Origin: Nilaparvata lugens | Taxonomy: Eukaryota > Arthropoda > Insecta > Hemiptera > Delphacidae | DNA length: 64,000 nt | NCBI RefSeq assembly: GCF_014356525.2 | Contig: NC_052510.1 | Location: 13,750,778 to 13,814,777 of the forward strand | Reading direction: 5' to 3' | Shown: positions 1 through 12,396 of the stretch, piece by piece | Position numbering within the stretch: the first letter of the stretch is position 1 | Layout of the letters: each line of letters begins with the position of its first letter | Notes under the pieces: model-generated | Database searches by the model: none | Told to the model about the DNA's origin: nothing | What the model saw: the letters and a program-made list of their open reading frames with translations, nothing else | Translations under genes and position numbers: made by a program

Positions 1-147
1 ATTGGAAACAGGATTAAAATCTGGTTAGAAGACAGCAGAAACTTTCAAGATTTGAGATGAAACTGGTGGATCAATGAAGGAAGTAATTTTGAACTCTGGA
101 ATAGTGCAATGAGATATGGAAAATCGAGAAAAGACGTAATAACTAAA

Positions 148-1263
148 AGGGCCGGTTTCCGAGCTCGGGATCTATAAGTTTTGGACTCGCAGAGTCCAGG
201 ACTAAAATAAGCTCTCGGGTCTAAATCAAATTTCTGAGTCACGGGTTTATGTTCAAAACTCCGGGGTCTATTAAGTTCTCGACTTATCTAAGTCCAGGAC
301 TTTAACGCAGTAAACATGAGGGAAATTCTCAATATTTTGCTGTTGTATTGTTGGCATTAGGCCTTTAGCAAAACAGCTGATTGCAGCGGGATAATCTAAA
401 TGCTCTCCAAACTATTTTGTAACAATTATGTTGTGAAATACGTTTCGATTTCTTTGTATGGTGTAGGTCAATAAATTCAAAGCAAAACCTAACCTTTTGA
501 AACATGAATAAAAAATAAACATTTCATTTTACGTTATGCTATTATTTAACATTGATTTTGGAATAAAAATTTTAGTATGCTACGGTACCTATTGAGTTGG
601 AAAACGTATTTGTTTTCAAAAATACAGGAATAATAATTTTTTATTGTTATATTATTATTAATAATATGTTGAATATGGCATTGATTAATAATATTCACAT
701 TGGGAGATCAAATTCCAAAGCAATCCGGCTTGTATTATTTTTCTTGAACCTTTTGTAGGTTCTGTCACAGCCGTAAAATGAGGTTAGTTTTTTACGCATA
801 ATATTATGAAGAACTTTATTCCAAAATAAACTTGCAAACTGTAAATTATGAATTTAGATGGACTAATTCAAATAATTTAGGTATTCCATGACATTTATTT
901 GGCTATTCATCTACTCCAAAACAATAACTGGATTGTGTTTGCTCGGTTAAGTCTAGAACTTGAATTTAAACCCTACCCCAGTCGCGGGTTTAAAATCAGT
1001 TTTAAGCTCTGGACTTAACGATTTTTATAAATCCTTGACTCGGAAAGAGGCGAGAATCTGATTCAAGTCCTGGACTTATAAGCCCTTTACTCAGAAAGCG
1101 AAATTATAAACTCCAGGGTCTAACGTGATCTCTAAACTCCAGGGTCTATTTGAGTCCTCGACTACGTTAACGCTCTGACTCGGAAAGCCAATTTTCTGAC
1201 TCCAAGTTTGAAGCCGGTTTAAGTCTAGAACTTAGCTAAATCCCGAGCTCGGAAACCGGCCCT
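148..1263. mobile_element. 1.1-kb non-autonomous DNA transposon with TIRs
   Basis: A perfect 23-bp inverted terminal repeat, AGGGCCGGTTTCCGAG onward, lies at 148-170 and as its reverse complement at 1241-1263. Both ends carry degenerate subterminal arrays of ~30-40-bp words built on AGTCCAGGACT, GACTCGGAAAG and CTCCAGGGTCTA (about 150-320 and 940-1240). These flank an AT-rich core. There is no transposase-like ORF. Flanks (ACTAAA before, AATTG after) show no clean target duplication, so the superfamily is unassigned. Arrays of subterminal words of this kind are usual transposase-binding regions in DNA transposons; that role is inference. Confidence 0.8.
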
Positions 1264-2229
1264 AATTGTTTGATTATGAAGTTGAATGATTTGAACACAG
1301 TAATATGGCAAAATAAAGGCAAATTTATTAACAAAATGTCTTTTGCTGCTCGTCACATTGGGTTAAGACCAATTCGTCGAAGATACGTTATTATTTGGTC
1401 AATACTGTTAAATGTTTCATCAATATTAGTTTTCAAAGCTTTTCTGAATAAAACTAACCGATTACAAATCTCACAGGTTTCCCAGTAAAATGTTACAGGT
1501 TACTATCACTTGGATGTGTGTAATTTTGGAAGGATGTATTATGTTGAGCTTAAAATGTTGCAAATTTAGAGGTATAAATCGATAACCTTAAATCAAAAAC
1601 CCACCATTTTCAGCTATACTTTCAGCGTAGCAACAACATTATCGTGACTAAATCGTCAATTTCGGAAAAGCGTGATTGATTATTTCCATGTCCAACCAAA
1701 GAAACATGCAGTTCTATTACAACATGAAATGCATCTCTTATCCCCGTAAACGTTCACATGCATTCAGCTCGTGAATAACTGTTTTTAATTGAATAAAGAT
1801 GATGATACGATTGAAATCAGTATTGGATTTATTGCAATTCCTTTGTAGAACAATAAAAAGGTACACGAACAGTGTTCATTATAATGAATGTAATTAACCT
1901 GCGGTTTGAAGAGGGCTTCAATCATATCCTGATTATGATACAGATAGATGAGTTTATCAATAGGTAAAGTATAGCTACATGTATAGTTTGTGAAGAAGGT
2001 TGTAGTCCATAATTTGAACAGGTAACAGATATAGGTAGAAGTGCATCAAGTTATAGTGATTGCAATCATGGTTGCCAACATTAACCTAATCGGTTATGAT
2101 CGATTTGCATAAAAGTAATAACGCCTAGATTAAAGTCACGATGACTAAACTAGATAATGGATTAGACACGTAATATCCTGCAACATGCTAGTATCACCTG
2201 CTAGTAGATTTAAATTTGAAAATGTAATT
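1264..2229. other. AT-rich non-coding stretch
   Basis: No recognisable gene, RNA or repeat. The short frame at 1270-1488 starts inside the transposon flank and has no family features. Confidence 0.5.
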
Positions 2230-2720
2230 ATATGACGTTACAGATCGTGTAAATATTCTTGGAAGAGTCTAGGAACGAATGAAGAGGAGTAGGTGTGATC
2301 AGAAAAAACATAAAGAATACAAGAAACAGTTTGAAGAAGGAAGAGAAAGAGGACGATGATGAGTAAAAGAAGGAGAAGGAAGAGAAGAAATGGCGAATGA
2401 ATGAGCAGAAGAATACACAGCATATATGAAGAATTAAGAGTAGATGCATAAAAGCAGGAGCATAAATGTACTAGGATGAAGAGAATGTTGATGCAGTTTC
2501 AAAGTCTCAAAGAATTTTAAGGAATAGAACAAGAAAGAAAGAAGCTAAAGTGGAAGTTCTAAGAGGTTGGAAAAATGTGAGAATACGAAGGTCAAAAGAG
2601 AAAAAAGAAGAAGATGAAAACGAAAAAGGGTGAAGGAAGAAGAGTAAGAATATAATTGGAAGATGATGAAGGAACATTATAAATAAGAGAAAAACATGGT
2701 GGAGGAAACATGGAATTTCA
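2230..2720. repeat. Degenerate polypurine (GA-rich) tract
   Basis: The plus strand is dominated by A and G (GAAGAAGGAAGAG, GAAGAGAATG, AAAAGAAGAAGATG) with few pyrimidines. Its complement lacks the purines that make stop codons, which explains the two overlapping minus-strand frames here. It is one of several purine-on-one-strand blocks in the window. Confidence 0.6.
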
Positions 2721-3775
2721 GATGAGAATTGAGATGAAATTCAATAAAAATTCTGAAAAATGTACTGTGCACCATTAGAAATGAGAGGAATCAAGTATTC
2801 GAGAGAGAAGGATTCAAATGAGAGGTATTGGGGATTTTTACTAAGTGAATATTGTAGTCCCTAATAAATAAGTACACCAATTACACTCATTGTTTCGTTT
2901 GTGTAAGACACCGCAAATATTTGAGGAAAGAAGTGAATTTAGAGGGGCGCTCATCTTGAATAGGAACACGAATAGGAACACGAGACACGGTTAGAAACGC
3001 TTATCTTAACCAAAACAAGCACCCACATAGACTAAGTCCTTGAGTTCATGAGTGGTGGTGAAGTACAAAACTCAACTAATTTCCTATTTCTAATTTGATG
3101 TCTAACTGGAACTATAAAGCTTATAAAGCGTGGTGAGAAGCTTAATTCTCCAAAGAATAAACAGTGAACAAACTGTGTCGATGTACCAAACAGTGTTGGT
3201 ACTTTACTCCCATACAAAATATCTTTCGAGAAAAGATACACAGAAAAAGACACATCACTGTCCAAGCAATCACGTCGCGGTTGAATGAAACGGAATTTTT
3301 AATTACAGTCGGCGACTAATTTTAAAAATAAATATGAATGTAATGAAATGAAATTCTAAAATATGTAAATTATAGAGAAACAGCAGATTTTCGACACGAA
3401 GAAGAAAGCAGTAGTTGGATGTGTATAAACTTTCTAACTAGTACAGCACGATGTTCCTTGCCAATGAAGAGTGCAGTGGACACTTTCGTTGGCTACAAAT
3501 GTTTATTGTTGAAGCCATGATTCCTAGCAATATTCCTTATGTAGGGGAAAACATTTGTGTATCTTACTAGTCTAGTTGGAACCTGACATGAATAATATAC
3601 TAATGTATAATAGTACACTATGTACACAGTATCTATACAACCATGGTTATAATTATATATAGTTACTGTAATATGTAGTCTAAGTGGTGTACTGATAGTA
3701 GTATAGTCATAGTAGTCTAGATATATTAGTAGAAATATGTAATTATTGAAAGCAATACAGCTTTAGTGAGGTCCA
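2721..3775. other. Non-coding, includes TA-rich low-complexity DNA
   Basis: No gene seen. About 3590-3740 is a degenerate TAGTA/TATAG low-complexity stretch. Confidence 0.45.
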
Positions 3776-3974
3776 CGTTATAATGGCAATGGATAAAGAT
3801 AGAACAGCGATGCCGATTCTCTGCATTAATTAATTATATTTCTACACTGTCAAAAACATAATTGGCATCGTTGTGGACCTAGAAAAGGACAGTAACACCG
3901 GCTTTGTCGAATGATAGACAAGGATAGCAAAAACCAAAATTAATCAAATACTGTCATTATAACGTGGACCTCAC
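3776..3974. mobile_element. TA-flanked MITE (GTGAGGTCCACG family)
   Basis: Inverted ends GTGAGGTCCACGTTATAATG (from 3776) and its complement ending at 3974 are bordered by TA on both sides (3774-3775 and 3975-3976). That is the signature of a Tc1/mariner-type non-autonomous element. The 199-bp body has no ORF. Confidence 0.85.
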
Positions 3975-3976
3975 TA

Positions 3977-4474
3977 TATAGCAGTATCTGAGATATGAAG
4001 ATTACAGAGAAACAGCAATCGTATTTGTAGTGCAGTATAGTAGTGAGTTGTGTATAGCAGGGAGACAAGTTTTTGGAAAAAATGTACTTATCAGAGGTTT
4101 GGAACCCTAGAAAATTGTATACAGTGAAGATAATGACCTGCAGAACATGATCTATTAGTAGGTAGTATTAAGTTTCACTACATGGTGTATCAATTGAATG
4201 TGAAGTTAATTGAAATGAAATAAAAGACTAATTAGAACTTCTCAGATGTTGGGAAACAACCCAAACCCAAACTACTAAGTTGATACATTTCAACAATACA
4301 GGAACTTTTGTTGTACTTTGGTAGGTAACTGTTGTAGTAAAGTATATAGTGTACATTCAGTGTAGTTTCTATAGTATATATGTGTATGAGAAGACTGCAT
4401 TCTCAAGAGTTCTAGAACCGAGTACCACAGAAACATTGATTATTTTGCTCCATCTATTGGGCCCATTATAAAAC
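3977..4474. other. Non-coding AT-rich DNA
   Basis: Nothing supportable seen. Confidence 0.4.
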
Positions 4475-4730
4475 TCAAAGACCTTGAAGAGATATAGACC
4501 CACAATTCCTATGCCTTCTCAATGATAGCTCTTACTTGAAATTGAAGGCCGCCATTGGGGTATTTTAGCACGAGATATTATATATTATTTATTTGTGATA
4601 CTATAAATCACAAAGGCATTGGTGGCATTGGTATGTAATAATCTTATAGGTTGCCCCCTCAATGGCGGATTTCAATTCCAAGTACGACACTAGCGCTGCA
4701 TGTGAGTCTGAGCATCTTTAAGGTCTTTGA
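4475..4730. mobile_element. 256-bp foldback MITE
   Basis: The ends TCAAAGACCTTGAAGA and TCTTTAAGGTCTTTGA pair. Inner arms also pair: ACTTGAAATTGAAGGCCGCC near 4533 and CCTCAATGGCGGATTTCAA near 4655. The whole segment is an imperfect palindrome around an AT-rich loop. No clear target duplication. Confidence 0.7.
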
Positions 4731-5543
4731 TGGAACTAATCAAATTTCATAATCATACTACGATAATTTACTACCACATTGATCATAGTCATATAGTTCA
4801 AAAGAGTGTTCTGGTCCAATGTCGAAGGACAAACATTACAAATAATAAACATTACAAATCCACTTAGATTGAGTTTGCTGCCTTATTAATCAGACTCATT
4901 AAATCAAGCACTGATGTACCTTTTGAATTCTCAGGAACCCCGATAAGATTGAGAAAAGACAATTCACTACTCTTCAAATCTAGTTACTAACAAGTCGAAT
5001 AACTACTAAACTCCAGTTATACTGTAATTCTTATTACTCTACTAACTAAAGAGATTCTAATGAAAATCTGCAGCTTACATTCACAGTGGAGAAGAAAAAT
5101 AAAAAGAATTCGCACGCACAACTCATCATAACCAGGTTGAATGCTATTAAGACCGTTAGTGAGAGCCCGTTATGAGCGTTGGAGACTCGAGGTGTAAGCT
5201 ATAGTAGGCAGGTTGAAGGCAGCTAAGCTAGGAAAGCATCCATTGATGATAGGATGAAGACTGTTAAAATGTTATAAGGCCATAGAGAGGCCAAAGTAAC
5301 TATCAAACTACACAAACTATTTGTATGGGGAAGGTAACTGAAGTTCTCAGACCAAGATCAATTATTACAATAATTTTCAGAGATCTGGATTATTTGTATA
5401 CTTCATTGGAAGGAGGTATCTTTCTTTCAATGCAGACTTCACTATCAGCGACATCACTAGAATTAAGGTGGGCAATGAAAATAGTCAATAGTAGAGTAAA
5501 TTTTGAATTGTGGGTAGTAATATAAATTTTCGGCTCTAAATTT
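4731..5543. other. Non-coding AT-rich DNA
   Basis: Nothing recognisable. The 66-aa frame at 5325-5525 has no motif or splice context. Confidence 0.4.
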
Positions 5544-5697
5544 ATTAAATAAAAATACTAAGAAATTGTCAAAAACCACAGATTTATTGATACTTAGAAA
5601 GACCGGTTTCGTTTGTTACACCATTGTCAATCTCTGATAAACCGCGAGTAACAATAAATCTGCGGTTTTTGACAATTTCTTAGTATTTTTATTTAAT
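5544..5697. mobile_element. Near-perfect hairpin, ACCGGTTTCG family
   Basis: Arms of ~43 bp (AAATACTAAGAAATTGTCAA and onward) at 5544-5587 and 5654-5697 pair almost perfectly. The loop contains ACCGGTTTCG and TTGTTACACCATT. The same words recur near 9345, 9525, 21560 and 57765, so this is a dispersed family. Reads as a MITE or foldback element. Confidence 0.65.
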
Positions 5698-8600
5698 ATT
5701 AATAATTACCACAATATCAACTACAACTGCAATTTCTCAACTACACAAAAAGTCCAAATTTAATATTTTCTAAATTTGGCTTAGTGGTTTTGTGTTTTGC
5801 TTCGGTTTTGTATATGTTTGGACTTTTTAACATAAAAAAAATGTATTTCGAAGTGAAAAGTGTTAATTTAAAGTATTGTGCTTACTATAACCTTAGTGTC
5901 CGGTTTCCCATTAGAGAACTTCGGACTATATATGGCGAGTGGAACTACCCTTGGGCCTCCCCACCATTGAAAGCCATACGATAATAATAACAATTAGTTT
6001 GTATAATTGAATGCATTCTTTGTGAGTAAGTGAATAATTGTGATTGATTGTTCTATATCTATAGTATCTAGGATATTCATTATTCAGTTTCAAGATATAA
6101 GAACGAAAAATTAATACTCAGACCAAGTGGGTAGTTTTAATACGATTAACAAAAACTCTTTATTGATATGGACTGCTCCACGAAGATGAACTTTTGGGAA
6201 AATGACTTGAACTATTTTGAAAACAAATAACCATAAGAGAAACTAGAATATTATTACGAGACAATTTGATCAATGTATCATGAATGTTATGTGAAAATAT
6301 GGAGGAAAAACAGTAGGAAGTAACAGCTTTTACAGAGGAAAAATATACCAGAAAAGAAGAGAGAGAAGACTGAATGATTACACAAATTGGAAGAAGAAAA
6401 CAGTAACAGGAGAGGATGAAAGCTGGGAGATTCTACAATTGAGCATTCAAGACTTTTAGTTAGACACATTTCATTTGATTATGATGCTAATGAGATAAAT
6501 ATGAAAAAAACGACAAAAAGCATTAAAAATATATTTGAAAATTAGGGAGGAAACCATACATAAAGTGAATTGTATTGTTGCTCAAATTCAGAACGGCCTT
6601 GATGGAAAATAGAATAAAAACATCAAACAATTAAACCGATCATAAAACATTGTACACAAAAGACTACACACAACAACCCATATTCTAACCAAGGATGACC
6701 CTGACTTCATTGGCTCACCCCAAACAATAAAATCCCAAGAAGAAACGGATGTACAATTACAATATTTTACCCGGTTTTTATAGGCAAAGTGCAAACTTGG
6801 TAATGTTGCTCTAATGGTGCAGCCATAACTATTCCTGACCTGGCCTATAAACTTAATTTGAGTGGATTAAAGGTCAGCATTCTTCAATATTGCAGGCATC
6901 ATCAAATGGTAGGCCAGCACTACAACAGTACTTTACTGTCTATAAAGTATGCCTGGACTTCAGTGAATAAGTACTCTAGGCTGCTAGATCAACCTGTTCC
7001 AATATTCCCACCTGTTCAGTCATTAAAGGTTGCCTTCCTCTCCTCTTTGTCCTTTTCACTCCTTCTTCCCCTTTTCATCCATCGCCCTCCCACCTAATCT
7101 TTATCTCTGATTGCGTCATTTAATCTGCTCGCTGTACTGTTAAGATCGAGGAATGCAAATGGCTGGCCTTAGAGAGAATGGAGTAAAAGTACAAGTACCG
7201 GTAACCTACTAAGTTATGCTTTTATTGGCCCTTCTTACATCAGGTTGATGATTCAAGTCTATTTACAGATTTAGAGCTTTACTTGACAAGAGACTTCACT
7301 AGAAGAGATTGCAATAAAAGTCTATCTAAAAACTAAATAGGCGATTCAGATATGCGTTGATTGAAATTTAAATTATCGAGTTCAAGTTGAACAATAATGA
7401 GGATATGAAATTCAAAAAATATTATCTGATGAATTGCGAATGGAAAATCTAAATGCTAATGAAAATCGGAGTAAAATTCCGTGATAAAGGTAGAATTTTC
7501 ATGGGTAGGTCGACCTTTTAAGGTTAGAAGCAGAAATGCCCTAGTTCAAGTTGTTTTAGAATTAAACGGAAAATTGCAAAATTTGGTCCAATGATGACCA
7601 ACAGCATACAAATGATTATCTCAAGTATAGTCTGAACACTCATCTTGAAATGTACAGCTGTCTTCATTTTTCTCCTGAGACCCAGCATGCACCTCTCATA
7701 TAAATATAGATTAAGAGTGAGGTAACAATGTTCTATAAAATAACCAGATAATTTTGAATTTCTTAGAAGAATTTCAAGAAAAACGAACACTTTACACATA
7801 CGTTATTAAAGAGAATTCATTCGTGATACAAGCTGGAAAAACGAAAAGCAATTATCACCACAGAACGGAAATAGAACACGAGCATCAAACTTATGATTGG
7901 TCAAGAAAATATCGCTATTTTTCAATAGACAATAGCACAAATTCACATATCGGAACCTTGAGGCTTGTCTGACAATACTTACAGACTTGATATCTGTTAT
8001 GGAAGGGAGTGAAATTTGGTTTTATTACAGGTACCCCCCCCTTTCCACCACAAGTCCATGGACGCTCTCGTCAGTAGTCATTTTGAAACTCTGACCTGCT
8101 TTGGGACCCCCCTAAGATTTTATTTTGAGTCTCCTCCACAAGAATTTCAAGGATGCAGTCTGCATCCTAGCCACTGCCGGCACCCCTGCCTATTAGAAGA
8201 TTGCTATTTTCCTATTGTTATTAGCTGATTACTTGTTTCCAGTTTCAATGATTAAATACAGCAATGGAAAGGAATCTATTTTAAAACTAATTAATTCAAG
8301 TCAATAAGAATATTATTGAAATTCAAGTGAAGCAAGAAGGGGAAGGAAAAAGGTGTCCTGTCATACTCACACACGCACAACTATCATTGACACCCATTCT
8401 CCTACAACACAAAGAACAAAAGCTCTGTTTCACCATTTGAATTACACGCTCCACTACCTCGAGCTCTCCTCTTCGTTCTAGTCCAGTAATAACGGTAGCT
8501 AAATGAACGAAGATGAGCCAGCAGCAATCAGCAATGAATGACAGCAAATGAAAGTCCCCAGCCCAAATAGACAATCACGAAAAAATGACCACTAATGCCG

Positions 8601-8889
8601 CAAATGTGGGCTAAATACCCACCACAATGACTTGTGCCCGGACTGATTAAGCAGCTTTTCAAACATATCGCCTTGACCTTGTGATGAATTGTCCGAGAAA
8701 CCTTGGAGACCTAGAGAGTTTACAGGAAATGAGTGCTGAGTGTGATATAGACTAGCCTTAGCCTATAACCTATGTTTAACAAAGAATCAAGACACATCAT
8801 CAAAACCATTGGCAAATCTACCCCTTAGCGAGTTACTGATAATTATTTTCAGAGTAGTTGAGAAGGTGATATTGTGGTAGTTATCCTAT
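5698..8889. other. Non-coding, two weak splice-like sites only
   Basis: No gene is supported. Purine-rich stretches lie at 6290-6440. On the minus strand, a strong pyrimidine acceptor and a GTGAGTATG donor bracket a 31-nt segment (8371-8401). It is not open in the phase required after the 31918-31961 exon, so I do not call it an exon. Confidence 0.4.
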
Positions 8890-9287
8890 TATATTAAGCG
8901 AGCAATTTCTGTATTTCTGTTTATATTTTTATATCTGGTAATCTATGTGTAACGGATCTCGAAAACGGCTCTAATGATTTACATGAAATTTGGAACATAG
9001 TAGGATTATGATATAAAAATTTGATTGCACTAAGTCTCATCCTTGGGAAAACTCGCTGAACGACATTAAAACGATAATTCATCCTTGGCTGAAACAGCTG
9101 AGACTTTCGTCGTCTGTGGATAGTAAAAAGTGAGCGAGTGATTCTGTGGAAAATCAAAATATCGCATCCCCGGAATTCATAAGCTGACGTATAGACAGCT
9201 GTAAAATATGGACACAATCATTTTAGAGAATTGTGTTCTGTTTATCAATAAATAAAAATAACGAGCGATGCTCGGTGCCCCGATATT
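8890..9287. repeat. Probable dispersed repeat ending in a CGAGC hairpin
   Basis: Contains the phrase ATCTCGAAAACGGCTCTAA, an ATGAAATTTGGAACATAGTA segment, and a terminal hairpin CGAGCGATGCTCG near 9262. I associate this layout with abundant hemipteran repeats, from memory only. There is no second copy in the window to prove it. Confidence 0.3.
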
Positions 9288-9307
9288 CCATACTGAATAC
9301 AAATACT

Positions 9308-9600
9308 AGATATTGTCCAAACTCAGATTTATTAAAAAATCGAGATACCGATTTCGGTTGTTACAGCATTCTACCTGAGTTTACCAGAGATTGATAATGG
9401 TGTAACAACCTCGATTGTTGTATTTCGAAAGAATTCAAGGTGAATTGATGAAACTGTAGTTATTTATGAATATTTGATAAAAAGACTTGATATTGTCCAA
9501 ACACAGATTTATCTTAAAAATCGAGATACCGGTTTCGGTTGTTACAGCATTATTAATCTCTGGTAAACTCCATTTTTTAAAGAATCTTTGGTGTGACAAT
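9308..9600. repeat. Two direct copies of the ACCGGTTTCG repeat
   Basis: GATATTGTCCAAACNCAGATTTATC/TTAAAAA...CGAGATACCGNTTTCGG occurs at about 9311-9375 and again at about 9489-9550. The first copy continues into an inverted GTTTACCAGAGATTGATAATG. The copies are ~179 bp apart. This explains the overlapping ORFs on both strands here. Confidence 0.6.
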
Positions 9601-10744
9601 ATCAATTGTTTCCATTCAATATTGATAATAATGACTGCAGTGTCATTAATTGACCATGAATTCTCTGAAAACCCATACAAAAAAATGTATATTTATCAGT
9701 CGACAATAAAATATATGAGCTTTAGCAATGTGTATCAACCTGTATCTCCCTGGAAGATCGGGGTCAGGGTAGGTAGCTTGTCTCTCCTGCAATGCAATTT
9801 CAGAATGACATACCCATCTGAGGAACGGAACTCAGAGCATAAAAAATAATTGAATTTTTGAAATACAATCATACCGAGAAAAATCCCCCGTCTTCAACTG
9901 TGACAGGATGCTATAAATCTAATAAAAATAACACAGTCTGAAGTTGAAGTTGCAAAATTGATCGTAAAATTACTAATAATCACACATTCAATTCGGAAGT
10001 TGTAGGCTTATTTATACATTAATGTCTGAACGGTGTGGGTTGGATTGCGTTTTTTATTGCTGAACATGGACTGGCTATTCCAATATTACACAGACTCAGC
10101 CAGTAAACTGACGTTATGGCCAAGTTTTATTTCGGTTGTTCACGTCAGTTCGGTTCTTATTTTGACATCTACAAAAATTTATAGAAATATTTTTACGACG
10201 AAACTTGGACGATTCCAGGTGTGTTGTAATGGAGCATCAGTAATGCTCACGCGCGGCAAACCGGCACACTTCACACCAAAAAAGGTCATGAATCATGAGA
10301 ATGTTGGGCGATATTTTTCATTTCGACTCTAAAATAACTTCTAAAATATTAACCATGGCTTGTAGAAGAGATTTTAGAAATGCTTCAAAGTTCTGAAATA
10401 CGATGTAGAACACAAAATTATTGTGATAATTTTCATTATTCAATAATTTCATCTAACCTGAAGAATTTTCAACAATAATCAATGGAATATTTGCCTGTGT
10501 AGCAGATCAGAAGTATGTATGGAACAAGTAGAGCCTACTAGAAAATTTGAATTTAGAACTTTAAAAATTAGGAAACTATTAGTCGAACCATGTTTGAACT
10601 TTGCTGTCGAAGAACACCTACTGCATATACTTACTGAAATTGTTTGTTTTACTCTGATTTTTAGTTTCAGATTGATAATTTGGTATAGAAATTGAAATGG
10701 ACATAACCTACATAATAATTGAACGATTTGAGACAAAATTAGGA
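9601..10744. other. Non-coding AT-rich DNA
   Basis: No gene supported. Weak splice-like signals occur but no phase-consistent exon. Confidence 0.4.
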
Positions 10745-10825
10745 AATAGAAGAAATGTTGGGCAATAGCCTGTATTTTTCTTTTCCGACTTTTGTATTGT
10801 TTGCTCTATCCAATGAATAACTCGT
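10745..10825 (+). repeat. GGGCAATAGCCTGT repeat fragment (empty-site paralogue)
   Basis: GTTGGGCAATAGCCTGTATT through GCTCTATCCAATGAATAA matches the sequence immediately left of the Helitron at 31997-32057. Here CTATCCAA continues straight into TGAATAA, whereas at 32057 the same CCAA is interrupted by the Helitron. The family end (…GAATAAATAAA) resembles a retroelement 3' end with a poly(A) signal. Confidence 0.6.
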
Positions 10826-11395
10826 TGCCTTCATGGCAATATTGATTTTCAACTGATAGTATGGATGTAAACATTCCCAGTTTTGTAGTGTATTTATTCT
10901 AACCTAACATGTTTAAATTGTTTGTTGGAACCGGCAATTGCCTAATAACCCTTGAGGGCAAAAAACAGTAGTTGTATTTCAAATAGTCCAAACATCAAAA
11001 GATTTCATAAAATTCATGATGTACTTGATTTTATATTTTCTAGTATGGCTGCCAGACTCTGTTTCACAAGCTAGACAGTAGACTGAGGTTGAATCAAGGA
11101 AGACACCCAACTATACCTATACACATTCAATCAACTTACAGTTTCACACTATACTTAGTGCACCATCTATACCTGTATACAATGAAATAACTTATAAAAT
11201 GGTACGCGAGTCATGCTTGAGCTGCCGGGCGTATCTAATGCGTCATAAGGGAGAGAGAGAAAGAGGGAAAGAAGAGGGAAAAATGTATCAGGTGACATAG
11301 CTTGAAGGTCGCAACAGGAAAAAACTGTTTCAATTTGATACGGACTCCATGTCTTCTTGGCTTTCCATGAGAATGTAGGAATTTGTGAGGTAGTT
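10826..11395. other. Non-coding DNA
   Basis: Nothing recognisable. Confidence 0.35.
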
Positions 11396-11480
11396 GAATT
11401 CACTGCAAACTGTCAGCATTGGTTGAATGGGAAGCGTTGGCCTTATTTACAAGGAATGCCGACAGCATAAAGTGAATCTA
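11396..11480. repeat. CTGTCAGCATT dispersed inverted-repeat unit
   Basis: Starts TTCACTGCAAACTGTCAGCATT and ends GCCGACAGCATAAAGTGAATC, so the ends are inverted copies. Related units lie near 13396, 35174, 41900 and 44420. Confidence 0.65.
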
Positions 11481-12249
11481 GCATGAAGGTATTTGCACCG
11501 TGGAGCTTGTTGTCTGTTGTCAGCCGTGTGTGGAGTGGAATTCCATCTTTCTGCCAAAATGTGAAGAAGCAGGTGGAAGTTCAACAGCTAGTAACAGTAG
11601 TTTTTAAAAGCAACAATCCAGGTTTTCTATGAAATTAATTGTAGAGGACATGATTGTCGGCACAATTTCAAATACGTAATTTCAAGTTCCAGGATATCTG
11701 AGCAATGGGACTCTACATGCAACTCTAGATTCAAAATACAGAAGCTGAGATGTTTAGTTTCAGAAAATAGTATGCCTATAGACTAACGATGGTAAGCTGC
11801 CTACCAATCGAATGATTGATGCTAAAGAATAGGAAGATCGCCTATAGGACATTTTTACTTCGTGAAGGGAACGAATCTGTTACTTTCTTTACCTCTAACA
11901 TGAGCCATTTTCTATTCAATCCAAGTACCTATATTATCAACTTGTATAACCCATTGAAACGTTTCGAGTGAAGCGGTGTAGTTTATTTGGTATTTGAAGG
12001 ATAGATTTGACACATCAATTCATATTGAATTCTATGTTACAAAAATCTGTGACGTCAATAACTTATAATAAAAACTATACCTTATCCAATATTACTATTT
12101 TAATATTTCCAATATTATTATCCATAGTATTTTTTTCTAATTTAAAAATAATTTTTGTGTGTTTTGAATTGTAAACCGTGTGTAACTGAAGAATGTTGAA
12201 GTGACTGACACATAACCTTGATACTGCATTATTTATACTGTTGTATAGA
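11481..12249. other. Non-coding DNA
   Basis: Nothing recognisable. Confidence 0.35.
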
Positions 12250-12396
12250 ATTGGAACCGTTTTGGGCGTGAGCCTGTGGTACTTTTCTGTAAGTTTATTT
12301 ATTTAATCATTCAAAATTACACAACTTACAGAAAAGTACCACAGTACAAGTTACCAAAGTTGTGTAATTCTGAATGATTGAATAAATAAATATATT
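12250..12396. repeat. Inverted duplication of a GGGCNTNAGCCTGT repeat end
   Basis: TTTTGGGCGTGAGCCTGTGG begins the element. CTGTGGTACTTTTCTGTAAG (near 12269) pairs with CTTACAGAAAAGTACCACAG (near 12325). The inner half carries the AATAAATA-type tail reversed, and the outer half carries it forward again (GAATAAATAAATA near 12380). It looks like a retroelement 3' end copied in inverted orientation. Confidence 0.6.

Noticed and set aside
8371..8401. 31-nt candidate exon with strong acceptor and GTGAGTATG donor
   Set aside because: A TGA appears in the frame required after exon 2. It could only be used after another exon that I cannot find.
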